Shown here: in pieces, positions 16,846 to 26,800 of the stretch
Layout of the letters: each line of letters opens with the position of its first letter
Numbering within the stretch: position 1 is the first letter of the stretch
NCBI RefSeq assembly: GCF_000062885.1
Contig: NC_009142.1
Span: forward strand, 1,167,584 to 1,231,583
Direction of reading: 5' to 3'
DNA from: Saccharopolyspora erythraea NRRL 2338
Lineage (GTDB): Bacteria; Actinomycetota; Actinomycetes; Mycobacteriales; Pseudonocardiaceae
Length of the DNA stretch: 64,000 bases
Translations under genes and position numbers: made by a program
The notes under the pieces: model-generated
What the model saw: only the letters and a program-made list of their open reading frames with translations
Databases searched by the model: none
Told to the model about the DNA's origin: nothing

Positions 16846-17073
16846 CCGGTGCCCCGCCCGGCCGTGCGGAGTGACCCACGCCGCCCTCCGGGCGTCCGCG
16901 ACCCGGGATCCGTCCCGGATGGTGGGAGTATTTTGGGTCTCGGAAGACGATCCGCCAGGCTGGCGTTGCAGATTTCGTGAGGTGCTTTCGGCGCCTTCGC
17001 GAACGCTTGTGGTGCCTGTGACGCGTGCACGCACGTGGCCGCGGGTCACCGACCATGGAGGAGGAGCTGGGAG

Positions 17074-18246
17074 ATGTCCGGCGCAACGTCACTGCCGCCG
17101 CTGGTCGAGCCCGCGGCGGAGTTGACCAAGGAAGAGGTCGCGCGCTACAGCCGCCACCTGATCATCCCGGACGTCGGGATGGACGGCCAGAAGCGGCTGA
17201 AGAACGCCAAGGTGCTCGTCGTCGGCGCCGGCGGGCTCGGCAGCCCCGCGCTGCTGTACCTGGCGGCGGCCGGTGTCGGCACGCTCGGCATCGTCGAGTT
17301 CGACGAGGTGGACGAGTCCAACCTGCACCGGCAGGTCATCCACGGCCAGTCCGACCTGGGCAGGCCGAAGGCGGAGTCGGCGCGCGACTCCATCGCCGAG
17401 GTCAACCCGTTCGTCAAGGTCAACCTGCACCAGACGCACCTGTCCTCGGAGAACGCGCTCGACATCTTCCGGGACTACGACCTGATCCTGGACGGCACGG
17501 ACAACTTCGCCACCCGCTACCTGGTCAACGACGCGGCCGTGCTGCTCGGCAAGCCCTACGTGTGGGGCTCGATCTTCCGCTTCGAGGGCCAGGCCAGCGT
17601 GTTCTGGGCCGAGCACGGCCCGAACTACCGCGACCTCTACCCCGAGCCGCCGCCTCCCGGCATGGTGCCGTCGTGCGCCGAGGGCGGCGTGCTCGGCGTG
17701 CTGTGCGCGTCGATCGGCTCGATCATGGTCAACGAGGCGATCAAGCTCATCACCGGCATCGGTGAGACGCTGCTGGGCCGCCTGATGATCTACGACGCGC
17801 TGGAGATGAGCTACCGCACCGTCAAGATCCGCAAGGACCCCGAAGCCGAGCCGATCACCGAGCTGATCGACTACGAGGCGTTCTGCGGCGTGGTCTCCGA
17901 CGAGGCGCAGCAGGCGGCGGTTAACAGCACCATCACCCCGCGCGAGCTCAAGGACATGTTCGACCGCGGCGAGAAGTTCGAGCTGATCGACGTCCGCGAG
18001 CCGCACGAGTACGAGATCGTCAAGATCGAGGGCTCGAAGCTGATCCCCAAGGACCGCATCCTGTCCGGGGAGGCGCTGTCGGAGCTGCCGCAGGACCGCA
18101 AGATCGTGCTGCACTGCAAGTCCGGTGGCCGGTCCGCGGAGGCGCTGGCAGCGCTGCACAAGGCGGGCTTCTCCGACGCGGTGCACGTCGGCGGCGGTGT
18201 GCTCGGCTGGGCGAACCAGGTCGACACCAGCCTGCCGACCTACTGA
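17074..18246 (+). CDS. moeZ: adenylyltransferase/sulfurtransferase MoeZ
   Basis: The 390-residue protein fuses an E1-like adenylyltransferase to a C-terminal rhodanese domain. The first part has the nucleotide-binding VVGAGGLGSPALLYLAAAG and the catalytic Cys in PSCAEGGV; the rhodanese ends with active-site loop CKSGGRS. MoeZ activates the C-terminus of sulfur-carrier proteins such as CysO and MoaD and passes on sulfur, for cysteine and molybdenum cofactor synthesis. The zinc-binding CxxC usual in MoeB is replaced by NYRD before LYPEPPPPGM, as recalled for mycobacterial MoeZ. ATG 17074 follows GGAGGAGCTGGGAG. A 17-bp hairpin follows the stop. Confidence 0.93.
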   Translation: MSGATSLPPLVEPAAELTKEEVARYSRHLIIPDVGMDGQKRLKNAKVLVVGAGGLGSPALLYLAAAGVGTLGIVEFDEVDESNLHRQVIHGQSDLGRPKAESARDSIAEVNPFVKVNLHQTHLSSENALDIFRDYDLILDGTDNFATRYLVNDAAVLLGKPYVWGSIFRFEGQASVFWAEHGPNYRDLYPEPPPPGMVPSCAEGGVLGVLCASIGSIMVNEAIKLITGIGETLLGRLMIYDALEMSYRTVKIRKDPEAEPITELIDYEAFCGVVSDEAQQAAVNSTITPRELKDMFDRGEKFELIDVREPHEYEIVKIEGSKLIPKDRILSGEALSELPQDRKIVLHCKSGGRSAEALAALHKAGFSDAVHVGGGVLGWANQVDTSLPTY

Positions 18247-18264
18247 CCGAGGCAGGTCTTTCCA

Positions 18265-18305
18265 CGCGTGGCCGGGCGATGTGACATCCATCGCCCGGCC
18301 ACGCG
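18265..18305 (+). terminator. 17-bp stem-loop after moeZ
   Basis: Perfect arms 18265-18281 and 18289-18305 (left arm beginning CGCGTGGCCGGG) enclose a seven-base loop, 19 bases after the moeZ stop. No U-tract follows. It is a strong hairpin terminator or transcript end stabiliser between moeZ and the next gene. Confidence 0.75.
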
Positions 18306-18361
18306 GCGCTTCTCGGAGCGTCCGCTGTGGAAAAGCGTTCGGTCGAGGTAGCGTCTCGCCC

Positions 18362-19159
18362 GTGACTGCTACGCCGGAGCCGCCCCCGCCGCACGTGCGC
18401 GCGGCGTTCGGTGCGCGCGTCGAGGAACCCGAGCTGCTCGACGGAGCGGTCGCCTGGCGTTGCGGCGACGTCGTGCTCAAGCCCGCCGCGAACACCGCCG
18501 AGGCCGCGTGGGTCGCCCAGACCCTCGACGTGCTGGAAGCCGACGACGTCCGGGTTTCCCGCCCCGTCCGCTCCACCGACGGCCGTTGGGTCGTCGCGGG
18601 CTGGTCGGCGAGCCGGGACCTTGCGGGCCGCCCGGAGCCCCGCCACGACGAGGTCGTGGCGATGTCGCTGCGGCTGCACGCGGCGAGCCGGTTCCTCGCC
18701 AGGCCGCGGTTCCTGGCCACGCGCCAGGACATCTACGCGCTGGCCGACCGGATGGCCTGGGGCGAGGAGGAGTACCCGCTGCAGTCCGACAAGGGCGGCA
18801 GGCTCTACGACGTGCTCGCGGCGTCCCGCCGCAAGGTGGAGCTGCGCCCGCAGGTGGTGCACGGCGACCTGTTCGGCAACGTGCTCTTCGCGGGCAACGC
18901 GCCGCCCGGCATCATCGACTTCTCCCCGTACTGGCGTCCCGCCGAGTGGGCCTCGGCGGTCGTGGTGATCGACGCCCTGGCCTGGGGCGGCTCGGACCCG
19001 GCGATCGTCGAGCGCTGGTCGCACCTCTCGGAGTGGCCGCAGGCGCTGCTGCGCGCCCTGCTGTTCCGGCTGGCCGTCCACGCGCTGCACCCGCGGTCCA
19101 CGACGGCTTCGCTCGGCGGTCTCGAGCACGCCTCCCAGATGGTCCTCGAAGTGCTCTGA
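18362..19159 (+). CDS. TIGR02569-family protein with aminoglycoside phosphotransferase-like fold
   Basis: The 265-residue protein matches the actinobacterial TIGR02569 family (Rv3205c-type). It has a kinase-like catalytic segment: VVHGDLFGNVLF, the Brenner-type HGDxxxxN motif, followed by IIDFSPYWRP, where the Asp would bind metal. The N-terminal Lys in DVVLKPAAN could contact ATP. This suggests a small-molecule kinase related to aminoglycoside and choline kinases, though no substrate is known. Start is GTG 18362. A strong hairpin separates it from moeZ, so it probably has its own promoter. Confidence 0.85.
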   Translation: MTATPEPPPPHVRAAFGARVEEPELLDGAVAWRCGDVVLKPAANTAEAAWVAQTLDVLEADDVRVSRPVRSTDGRWVVAGWSASRDLAGRPEPRHDEVVAMSLRLHAASRFLARPRFLATRQDIYALADRMAWGEEEYPLQSDKGGRLYDVLAASRRKVELRPQVVHGDLFGNVLFAGNAPPGIIDFSPYWRPAEWASAVVVIDALAWGGSDPAIVERWSHLSEWPQALLRALLFRLAVHALHPRSTTASLGGLEHASQMVLEVL

Positions 19160-19240
19160 TCCCTTTCCCGTCGCGCAACGGCACGGAATGTCGTTGTGGT
19201 GGCCGATAATTCGCTCCGGGGGTCGAGCGGAGGAGGCAGG

Positions 19241-19750
19241 GTGGGGACACGCACACCGGAGCAGCGGCTGGTCGCGGCGTTGGGCAGGAGCGCGGTGGAG
19301 GCGGCCGCGCCCGACGAGCTGCCGCTTTTCGAGGAGACCTGCGACGAGTACCTGCGGCGGCCGGCGCGCGGCGACCGCGGCTTCGACGACCCGCTGGGGT
19401 TCGGGCTCGACACCGCGCTGTCGGTGCTCACCTTCGGCGCGCTCGCGGCCGCGCAGTCGGCCGCGGTCTTCGTCGCGCTGGAGGTCCGGTCGTCGGTGCG
19501 CGAGGAGTCCTCGTCGACGATCCGGGCCTGGACGAAGCGGTTCTTCCGGCGGCTGCAACCACCGGACGACTCCGCGGGCCAGCAGGAGTCCGTGGAGGTC
19601 GAGGTGCCGGCCCTGACTCCCGAGCAGTTGCGCAGGGTGCGGGAACGCGCCTACGAGCAGGCGCGGGCGTTCCACGTGCCGCGCCGGGAGGCGGGGATCA
19701 TGGCGGACGCCATCGTGGGCCGCCTCAGTCTGCCCGATGGGGCCGAGTAG
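19241..19750 (+). CDS. hypothetical protein coupled to an M48 protease
   Basis: This 169-residue protein is not recognised. It starts at GTG 19241 with a strong AGGAGG six bases upstream. The middle has a hydrophobic stretch (about 58-75, SVLTFGALAAAQSAAVFVAL) that could be a membrane helix, followed by charged helices ending in an Arg-rich C-terminus. Its last 14 bases overlap the start of the M48 protease gene, so translation of the two is coupled and the proteins probably act together. Confidence 0.75.
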   Translation: MGTRTPEQRLVAALGRSAVEAAAPDELPLFEETCDEYLRRPARGDRGFDDPLGFGLDTALSVLTFGALAAAQSAAVFVALEVRSSVREESSSTIRAWTKRFFRRLQPPDDSAGQQESVEVEVPALTPEQLRRVRERAYEQARAFHVPRREAGIMADAIVGRLSLPDGAE

Positions 19751-21416
19751 CCGGGGCGACGAGAGGTCGCTGGCTTTCCTGCTGCCCTCGGGCACGTTGC
19801 TGCGGTTCGTCGTGTTGCTGCTGTGCGTCATCACGACGACGACCCGGACCGCCGACTCCTACGTCCTGGCCAAGCTGGCCCGCGAATGGGGCGGCGGCGG
19901 ACCGGGCTGTCTCCAGGTCTGGTGGCAGTACAGCCGGGCCATCTGGGGAGTGGAGGGTGCCACGGTCCGGGAGCTCTTGGACGGGCACTTCGGGTGCTTC
20001 TTCGCGCCGAACCCGCTGCCGCTGCCGACTCCGCTGTTCGTGCTGCTGATCCTCCTGGTTCTGGTGCTCGTCCAGTATTTCCTCGCCCCGGTGCTGCGGA
20101 TCCGCCGCCGCCGGCTGGTGCGCCTGCGGCTGGATTCGATCCCCGGCCTGGACCGAACGCTGCGGGAGTGCTGCGCGCTGGCCGGTGTGCGGGTCGTCTT
20201 CCTGCTGGACGTGCTGAATCCGCGCGTCGGCGGCGTCGCCTTCGGCCTGCCCGGACGCCGGTACGTGGCGCTCAACCGCGGCCTGCTGGTGCTCGCCGGT
20301 AATGATCCGGAGTCCTTCCGCGCGATCGTGCTCCACGAGCTCGCCCACGTCCGCAACCGCGACATCGACCTCACCACGCTGACCCTCGCCGTGTGGCGGT
20401 CGTTCGTCTTCGGCGTGCTGGTGCCGGTCGGGGTGCTGCTGCTGTTCGACGACGACTTCGCAGACGGCTACGACCCGTGGCTCACCGTCTGGCAGCTTGT
20501 GCTGACCTCGGGAATCGCCCTGCTCGTGCGCAACTCCGTGCTCCGCAGCCGCGAACACCACGCGGACCTGCGTTCGGTGCACTGGGCGGGCAGCGCGGCC
20601 GGACTGCTCGGTGTGCTCGATCGCAAGGACCACGACCGGTGGGCGCACCGGTGGCTGCGCCTGCACCCGAGCCCGGCCCAGCGCAGGGACGCGGTCAACG
20701 GATGGCATCCGCTGCTGAGGTCCACCGCGGGCGAGTTCCTGGCGCTCGGACTGGTCGCGGGGCTGGGCTGGCCGACCGTGCTCCAGCAGCTCGCCCTGCC
20801 GGAGCTGTTGGCCGAGGAGGTGCGGTACGCGGGCTGGCAGCTCGCCGCGCTCACCGTCCCCGTCGGCCTCGTGCTCGCGTTCGCCGTGTGGCGGTCGGTG
20901 CTGTTCGCCCGGATGAGTCGCGGGAGGAGCCGGGGCACCGCGCTCGGCACGGCGTTCGCGGCGGGGCTGGTTCTCGGTGTCGTGGTCACACCGGTGCACT
21001 CGGCGCTCGGCATCTTCCCGTTGGCCCTGGAATGGGAGCTGGAACTGCTGTGGTGCTTCGCGGTGGTCGGCGGATGCTGGCTGACGACGGGGTGGATCGC
21101 GCTGACCGCGGCGGCGTGGGCGAGGGTCACGCGGGCACCACTGGCCCCGGTGGCCGCAGTGCTCGGCGCCGCGTTCGGAGCCGCCCTGCTGACGAGCTGG
21201 CTGGCGCCGTTGCTGCGTGCGCGGCTTCCGCTCCAGACCGCCGAGACCCCTGCGCCGGCGCTGGTGCACCGGGCGCTCGTGGACCTTGGCGCGCTGCTCG
21301 ATCCGGCCACCGCTCTCGGGCGGTATCTGCTCGCCGCCTCGGTGATCGTTGTGGGGTTCCCGCTGCTGGGGTTCGTGACCGGCCTGGGGCTCCGGGCGGC
21401 GGCGAGGAACCGGTGA
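19737..21416 (+). CDS. multi-pass membrane M48-family metalloprotease
   Basis: The 559-residue membrane protein contains an M48 zinc protease core: HELAH at residues 200-204 in VLHELAHVRNRDID, with the third ligand Glu273 in REHHAD. Hydrophobic helices occur at about 18-36, 97-118, 212-236, 250-265 and in a C-terminal cluster of about five helices from 345 on. M48 proteases such as HtpX act in membrane-protein quality control, but this one is twice the usual length, with a C-terminal membrane domain not typical of HtpX. It overlaps the preceding unknown gene by 14 bases. Confidence 0.85.
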   Translation: MGPSSRGDERSLAFLLPSGTLLRFVVLLLCVITTTTRTADSYVLAKLAREWGGGGPGCLQVWWQYSRAIWGVEGATVRELLDGHFGCFFAPNPLPLPTPLFVLLILLVLVLVQYFLAPVLRIRRRRLVRLRLDSIPGLDRTLRECCALAGVRVVFLLDVLNPRVGGVAFGLPGRRYVALNRGLLVLAGNDPESFRAIVLHELAHVRNRDIDLTTLTLAVWRSFVFGVLVPVGVLLLFDDDFADGYDPWLTVWQLVLTSGIALLVRNSVLRSREHHADLRSVHWAGSAAGLLGVLDRKDHDRWAHRWLRLHPSPAQRRDAVNGWHPLLRSTAGEFLALGLVAGLGWPTVLQQLALPELLAEEVRYAGWQLAALTVPVGLVLAFAVWRSVLFARMSRGRSRGTALGTAFAAGLVLGVVVTPVHSALGIFPLALEWELELLWCFAVVGGCWLTTGWIALTAAAWARVTRAPLAPVAAVLGAAFGAALLTSWLAPLLRARLPLQTAETPAPALVHRALVDLGALLDPATALGRYLLAASVIVVGFPLLGFVTGLGLRAAARNR

Positions 21417-21447
21417 ACCGCGGGCACCGGTGTGTGACGATGTCGGG

Positions 21448-22275
21448 GTGCATGACGAGCAACAACCCCTGACCGGCTTCACCGTGGGGGTCACCGCGGA
21501 ACGCAAGGCCGAGGAGATCGGCGGGCTGCTGTCCCGCCGCGGTGCCCGCGTCCTGTACGGGGCCGCCATGCACACGGTGCCGCTGCCCGAGGACGGCGAG
21601 CTCGCCTCGGCCACCAGCGAGGTGCTGTCGGCGCCGGTCGACATCGCGATCGCCATCACCGGCGTCGGTTTCCGGGGCTGGCTGGAGGCCGCCGAGGCCA
21701 ACGGCGTGCGCGACCGGCTCGTCGAGCACCTGCGGTCGGCGACGCTGCTGGCGCGCGGGGCCAAGGCCAAGGGCGCGATCCGCGGCGCCGGGCTGCTCGA
21801 GGAGTGGACGTCCCCGGCGGAGGAGTCGGCCGAGGTGCTCGACCACCTGCTGGCCCGGGGCGTCTCGGGCGCCCGGATCGTCCTGCAGGTCCACGGCGAC
21901 CCGATGCTGCGCTTCCAGTCGGAGCTGCGCGACGCGGGCGCGGAGGTCGTACCGGTCACCGTGTACCGCTGGACCGACCCGCTCGACCTGCCCGCGCTGG
22001 ACGACCTGATCGACGCGGTGCTGGCGGGCGAGGTCGACGCGCTGCCGTTCACCAGCGCCCCGGCCGCGACGAACCTGCTCAACCGGGCCGACCGCACCGG
22101 GCGCGGCGGGCGGTTCCGCGAGCTGCTGCGGGAGAAGGTGCTCATCGCCTGCGTCGGTCCGGTGACCGCGGCCCCGATCGCTGCCGCGGGCCTGCCCTAC
22201 GTGATGCCCGACCGGGCGCGCACCGGGGCACTGGTGCGGCTGGTCGCCGAGGAACTGCCGAAGCTGGGCCGCTGA
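21448..22275 (+). CDS. uroporphyrinogen-III synthase-like protein
   Basis: The roughly 275-residue protein matches the HemD (uroporphyrinogen-III synthase) superfamily: GFTVGVTAERKAEEIGGLLSRRGA at the start, AIAITGVGFRGW, then LPFTSAPAATNLL and CVGPVTAAPIAAAGLP, corresponding to the two-domain cleft. It would cyclise hydroxymethylbilane, but no other heme genes are nearby. It resembles the HemD half of fused HemD-regulator proteins seen in actinobacteria, without the DNA-binding part. A stand-alone or sensory role is therefore possible. GTG 21448 is the chosen start; an in-frame GTG at 21430 is also possible. Confidence 0.8.
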   Translation: MHDEQQPLTGFTVGVTAERKAEEIGGLLSRRGARVLYGAAMHTVPLPEDGELASATSEVLSAPVDIAIAITGVGFRGWLEAAEANGVRDRLVEHLRSATLLARGAKAKGAIRGAGLLEEWTSPAEESAEVLDHLLARGVSGARIVLQVHGDPMLRFQSELRDAGAEVVPVTVYRWTDPLDLPALDDLIDAVLAGEVDALPFTSAPAATNLLNRADRTGRGGRFRELLREKVLIACVGPVTAAPIAAAGLPYVMPDRARTGALVRLVAEELPKLGR

Positions 22276-22327
22276 CCGACCTCGGCCCTCGGCTGCCCCG
22301 GTCGGTCGCCGCCGGTACCTTCGGCTC

Positions 22328-22615
22328 GTGGACGAGGAAACCCTGGAGCAGGTCCGGTCCGTCGTCGCCGCCATCCCGCCGGGGAAGGTGCTCTCCTACG
22401 GCGACGTCGCCGAGCTCGCCGGGCTGCGCTCGGCCAGGCTGGTGGGCCGGATCATGGCCGAGGACTCCGCCGACCTGCCGTGGCACCGGGTGCTGCGGGC
22501 CAACGGCACGGTCGCCGAGCACCTGCGCAGCAGGCAGCTCGAGCTGTTGCGCGCCGAGGGAGTGCTGGCCGACGGCGCGCGCATCGACATGCGCCAGTAC
22601 CGCTGGGGCGGCTGA
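22328..22615 (+). CDS. alkyltransferase-like (ATL) DNA-binding protein
   Basis: This 95-residue protein is the DNA-binding domain of the O6-alkylguanine-DNA alkyltransferase family: IPPGKVLSYGDVAELAG (winged helix) and the active-site segment LPWHRVLRANG. In true methyltransferases this segment is PCHRV; here Trp replaces the Cys, so the protein cannot remove alkyl groups. ATL proteins flip O6-alkylguanine and hand the lesion to nucleotide excision repair. Its place upstream of adnA-adnB agrees with the recalled mycobacterial Rv3204 and with a DNA-repair neighbourhood. Confidence 0.92.
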   Translation: MDEETLEQVRSVVAAIPPGKVLSYGDVAELAGLRSARLVGRIMAEDSADLPWHRVLRANGTVAEHLRSRQLELLRAEGVLADGARIDMRQYRWGG

Positions 22616-22623
22616 AGCGGGCC

Positions 22624-22649
22624 CTCCGGCGGTGGCGCGACCGCCGGAG
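22624..22649. terminator. bidirectional hairpin between ATL and GH18-like genes
   Basis: Ten-base perfect arms (22624-22633 CTCCGGCGGT and 22640-22649) with a six-base loop fill the 48-bp convergent gap. It probably stops transcription from both sides. Confidence 0.65.
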
Positions 22650-22663
22650 AGCCCGGTGCGGCG

Positions 22664-23644
22664 TCAGCTCTGCAAGCCCGCCACGATCTTGGTGAAGTCC
22701 CACGGCTGCTGGTCGATGCCGCCGCAGGCGTCGGGGGCGCCGTCGCACGGGCGGTCGCGGTTGACCGACCAGAAGCTCAGCCGGCCGAGGCCCTTCTCCC
22801 CGGCGTAGTCGGCCATCTTCTGGAACGCGGCCTGGTCGACGGTCTCACCGGTGTCGCTCTTGCCGTTCATCGACGAGATCCCCGCGTGCGCGTAGGCGGT
22901 CGCGTCGTCGTAGCCGAACGCGCTCTTGAGGTGGGCGACCAGCCCCTCGGTGGAGGTGATGGTGTCGGCCGCCATGTCCCCGCCGCCGAAGTTGAACGGC
23001 ATCTGCGTCCAGACGTCGACGTCCGAGCCGATCCGTGCGGCCTTGTCGATCATCCGCTTCCCGACGTCGTTGGGGCCGTTGACCAGCGTCGGGAACGTCA
23101 CGACGGTCCGCAGGCCGGGATTGGCCTCCTTGACGATCTTCAGCGCCTCCAGGACCCGGGTCTGCGACGCGTCGTTCTCGAACTCGGTCGCCTCGATGTC
23201 GACGTCGATGGCCTTGAGCCCGTAGGCGTCGATGACCTTCTGGTAGGCCCCGGCCAGCGACTGCGAGTCCTGGCAGACCTCGCCGAGCTTGCTGCCGGAG
23301 TAGCCGCCGATGGACGGGATGACGTCGCCGCCCGCGCCGCGGATCGCGTCGATGGTGGCCTTGTCCTGCCCGTCCAGCGGGCGGTTGCCGTCCCAGGCGG
23401 GGTTGCAGGTGCCGTCGGCCAGGATGAAGGCGAGGGTGAAGTTCTTGATGCCGGACGCGTTCATCACCTCGGTCGGGCTCGGCGGGTTGCCCCAGCCGTT
23501 GTAGAGGTACGGCGAGGCGCTGACCACGCCCGCGGCTTCGGGTTCGGGGGTGCTGAGCGCGGGGACGGCGGTCATGGTGACCGCGCACGCCGCCGCCACG
23601 CCGGTTCCGGCCCATGCCAGCAGGTTCTTCCTGAGCTTGCCCAC
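22664..23644 (-). CDS. secreted glycoside hydrolase family 18-like protein (chitinase-like)
   Basis: The 326-residue protein starts at GTG 23644 with GGAGG four bases before. A Sec-type signal peptide ([13 protein letters not shown]..., hydrophobic to about residue 30) is followed by a TIM-barrel-like domain. The GH18 hallmarks are present: SIGGYSG (about 111-117) and DVDIE (147-151), matching DxDxE with Glu151 as the likely acid. Family members degrade chitin or GlcNAc-containing glycans. No carbohydrate-binding module is attached, so a single-domain enzyme is likely. A DasR-like site lies upstream (23730-23741). Confidence 0.85.
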
Positions 23645-23729
23645 GTGTCCTCCTACGGGGTCGCACTTGTTCGGGGCGTCACGGGACGGGGGTTCCGTGA
23701 TGACCATGGACGCTGGCACGGGTCCAAAT

Positions 23730-23741
23730 TGGTTTGTACCA
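23730..23741. promoter_or_regulatory. candidate DasR-type operator upstream of GH18-like gene
   Basis: TGGT-TTGT-ACCA, an inverted repeat with four-base centre, lies 86-97 bases upstream of the GH18-like start. It agrees with the recalled DasR-responsive consensus (TGGTCTAGACCA core) at 9 of 12 positions. DasR controls chitin and GlcNAc use in streptomycetes. The match is suggestive, not proven. Confidence 0.4.
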
Positions 23742-23840
23742 CCAAAAGCCGTACTTAAGACTCACCTGAGGAAGATCTAGTCCGGCGCGTCTGACGTGCC
23801 CGTTCACCGTCCTGTCGGGGCGGCATGATTCGATCGGCCC

Positions 23841-26800
23841 GTGCCTCCCGCGTCCGCACCCGTGCTCGTGCGCCGCGCCGGCTCCGACCGGCCGCGGCCG
23901 GTCTGGGACTCCGCCGGCAGGCGGGTCCTGGACAGCGACGGCGGATTCCTGCGGGTGCTGGGAGGTCCGGGGACGGGCAAGAGCACGCTGATCGCCGAGG
24001 TCGCCGCCGACCGGATCCGCCACGGCGGAGTCGCGCCGGAGAACGTGCTCGTGCTGTGCGCGAGCCGGCGGGCCGCCGCGCGGATGCGCGCCGAGATCAC
24101 CCGTCGTCTGACCGCCTCCGACGACGGCCTGCGCACCGCGCCCGAGCCGCTGGTGCGCACCGTGCACTCCTACGCGTTCGCCGTGCTGCGGTTGCAGGCC
24201 GTGCGCGAGCAGATGCCCGCGCCCCGGTTGCTCAACGGTCCCGACCAGGACGCGCTGGTGCGCGATCTCCTGCAGGGCGACCTGGAAGAGGGCGCGCCGG
24301 ACTGGCCGGAGCGGTTGCGCCCGGCGTTGAGCGTCCCCGGATTCGCCGAGGAGCTGCGCGACCTGCTGCTGCGCGCCGCCGAACGCGGTGTGGGGCCGGA
24401 CGGACTGGTCGAGCTCGGCCGCCGCCACGACCGGCCGGAGTGGGTCGCCGCCGGACGTTTCGCGAGGCAGTACGAGCAGGTCACGCTGTTGCGCGGCGGC
24501 GGTGACGCGGCGGGCATGGACGCCGCCGAGCTGGTCTCGTCGGCGCTGCTGGCCTTCGACACCGACCCCGACCTGCTGCACGTCGAACGGCAGCGGGTGC
24601 GCCACCTGCTCGTCGACGACGCCCAGCACCTCGACCCGCAGCAGTACTGGCTGCTCCAGCGCCTCGGCTCGACGGCGGCCGAGTTCGTGCTGGCCGGCGA
24701 TCCCGACCAGGCCGTCTTCACCTTCCGCGGCGCCGATCCGGGCAGCGTGCGCGACGCCGACCCCGACGGCGGCAACACCGTCGTGCTCACCGTCGACCAC
24801 CGGATGTCCAAGGCGGTCCGCGCCGCCGTGCAGCGGCTGGCGGAGCGGTTGCCCGGCGCCGGGCCGCAGCGCAGGCTCGCCGAGCCCGAGGACTGCCCCG
24901 GGGGCTCGGTGCAGGTCCGGCTGCACGCGTCCGAGGCCCAGGAAGCGGCGTGGGTCGCCGACCAGCTCCGCCGCGCGCACCTGCTGGACGGCGTGCCGTG
25001 GTCGGACATGGCGGTGGTGGTGCGCTCCACCGGGCTCTCGTTGCCGGTGCTGCGCAGGGCTTTGCTGGCGGCGAGCGTGCCGCTGGTGCTGCCGGTGGAC
25101 GACGTGCCGCTGGCGCAGCGCACCGCGGTCCGACCGCTGCTGACGCTGTTGCGCTGCGCGGGTCGCCCGCAGGCGCTCGACCCGGACTCCGCCGCCGAGC
25201 TGCTGGCGTCGTCGCTCGGCGGCGCCGACCCGCTCGCGCTGCGCAGGCTGCGCCGCGGCCTGCGCCGCCTGGAGCTGGCCGCGGGCGGCAGCCGCTCCAG
25301 CGGTGACCTGCTGGTGGAGGTGCTGCGCGGCGACGACGCGCTGGCAGCTCTCGACGACTCCTCGGCCGGACCGGCCCGCAAGGTCGCGCACCTGCTCAAG
25401 GTCGCGCGGGAGGCGGTCGACGACGGCAGGTCGGTCGAGGAGGTGCTGTGGCGCGTCTGGCAGGCCAGCGGCCTGCAGCAGCGCTGGCTGACCGTCGCCG
25501 AGCGCGGTGGCATCACCGGAGCGCAGGCCGACCGCGACCTCGACGCCGTGGTCTCGCTGTTCGAGGCCGCGGCGCAGTACGTCGACCGGCTCCCCGGCGC
25601 CGACGTGGCGGGCTTCGCCGACTACCTGACCGGCCAGCAGATCGCCGGCAGCTCGCTGGCGCCGTCGGCCCCGAAGGAGAACGCGGTCTCGGTGCTCACC
25701 GCGCACGCGGCCGCCGGCCAGGAGTGGGAGGTCGTGGCGATCCCCGGCGTGCAGGAGGGCACCTGGCCCGACCTGCGGTTGCGCGGTTCGCTGCTGGGCG
25801 TGGAGCGGCTGGTCGACGTGCTGTCCGGAGTGGACGCCGCCGACCGGGTCTCGGCGACCGCGCCGCTGCTGGCCGAGGAGCGCAGGCTGCTGCTGGTGGC
25901 GGCCAGCCGCGCGCGCAGCGGTCTGCTGGTCAGCGCGGTGCGCGGGGAGGACGAGCAGCCGTCCCGGTTCCTCGACGAGCTTGAGGGCGTGGTCAGCGAC
26001 CCGGACTCCGCCGAGCGGCCGATCGCCCGGCCCGAGCGCGGCCTGGTGCTGGCCGAGCTGGTCGGCGAGCTGCGGCAGGTGGTCTGCGACGTGCAGGCCC
26101 CGGCCCGCCGGAGGGAGCGCGCGGCGGCGCAGCTCGCGCGGCTGGCCGACGCCGGTGTGCCCGGCGCGCACCCGGACACCTGGTACGGCCTGCCCCCGAG
26201 TTCCTGCCAGAGCCCGCTGGTGGAAGGCGACGAGCCGGTGCGGGTGTCGCCATCCACTGTGGACACGCTGTCGAAGTGCCCGTTGCGCTGGATGGCCGAG
26301 CGCCACGGCGGCCAGGACACCGCGGAACTGGCGTCGGTGACCGGCACCCTGGTGCACGCGCTGGTGCAGGCCGCCGCCGACGGCGCCACCGAGGAGCAGC
26401 TCCACCGCGCGCTGGACGAGGCGTGGGAGTCGGTCGACGCCGGGGCGCCGTGGTTCTCGCGCAAGGAGCGCGCCCGGGTCGAGCGGATGATCGAGTCCTT
26501 CCAGGCGTGGCTGGTCGCCTCGCGCGCCGAGCTGACCCAGGTCGGGGTCGAGAGGGACCTGGACCTGACCATCGAGGGACGCGACGGCGGGCCGTCGCTC
26601 CGGCTGCGCGGGCGGGTGGACCGCCTGGAGGCCGACGGCGAAGGCCGTCCCGTGGTCGTCGACGTCAAGACCGGCAAGACCCCCGTGAGCAAGAACGACG
26701 CGGAGGAGCACCCGCAGCTCGCGGTATACCAGCTCGCCGCGGCGCTGGGCGCCTTCAACGACGGCGCCTGGACCGAACCCGGCGGCGCGCGGCTGCTCTA

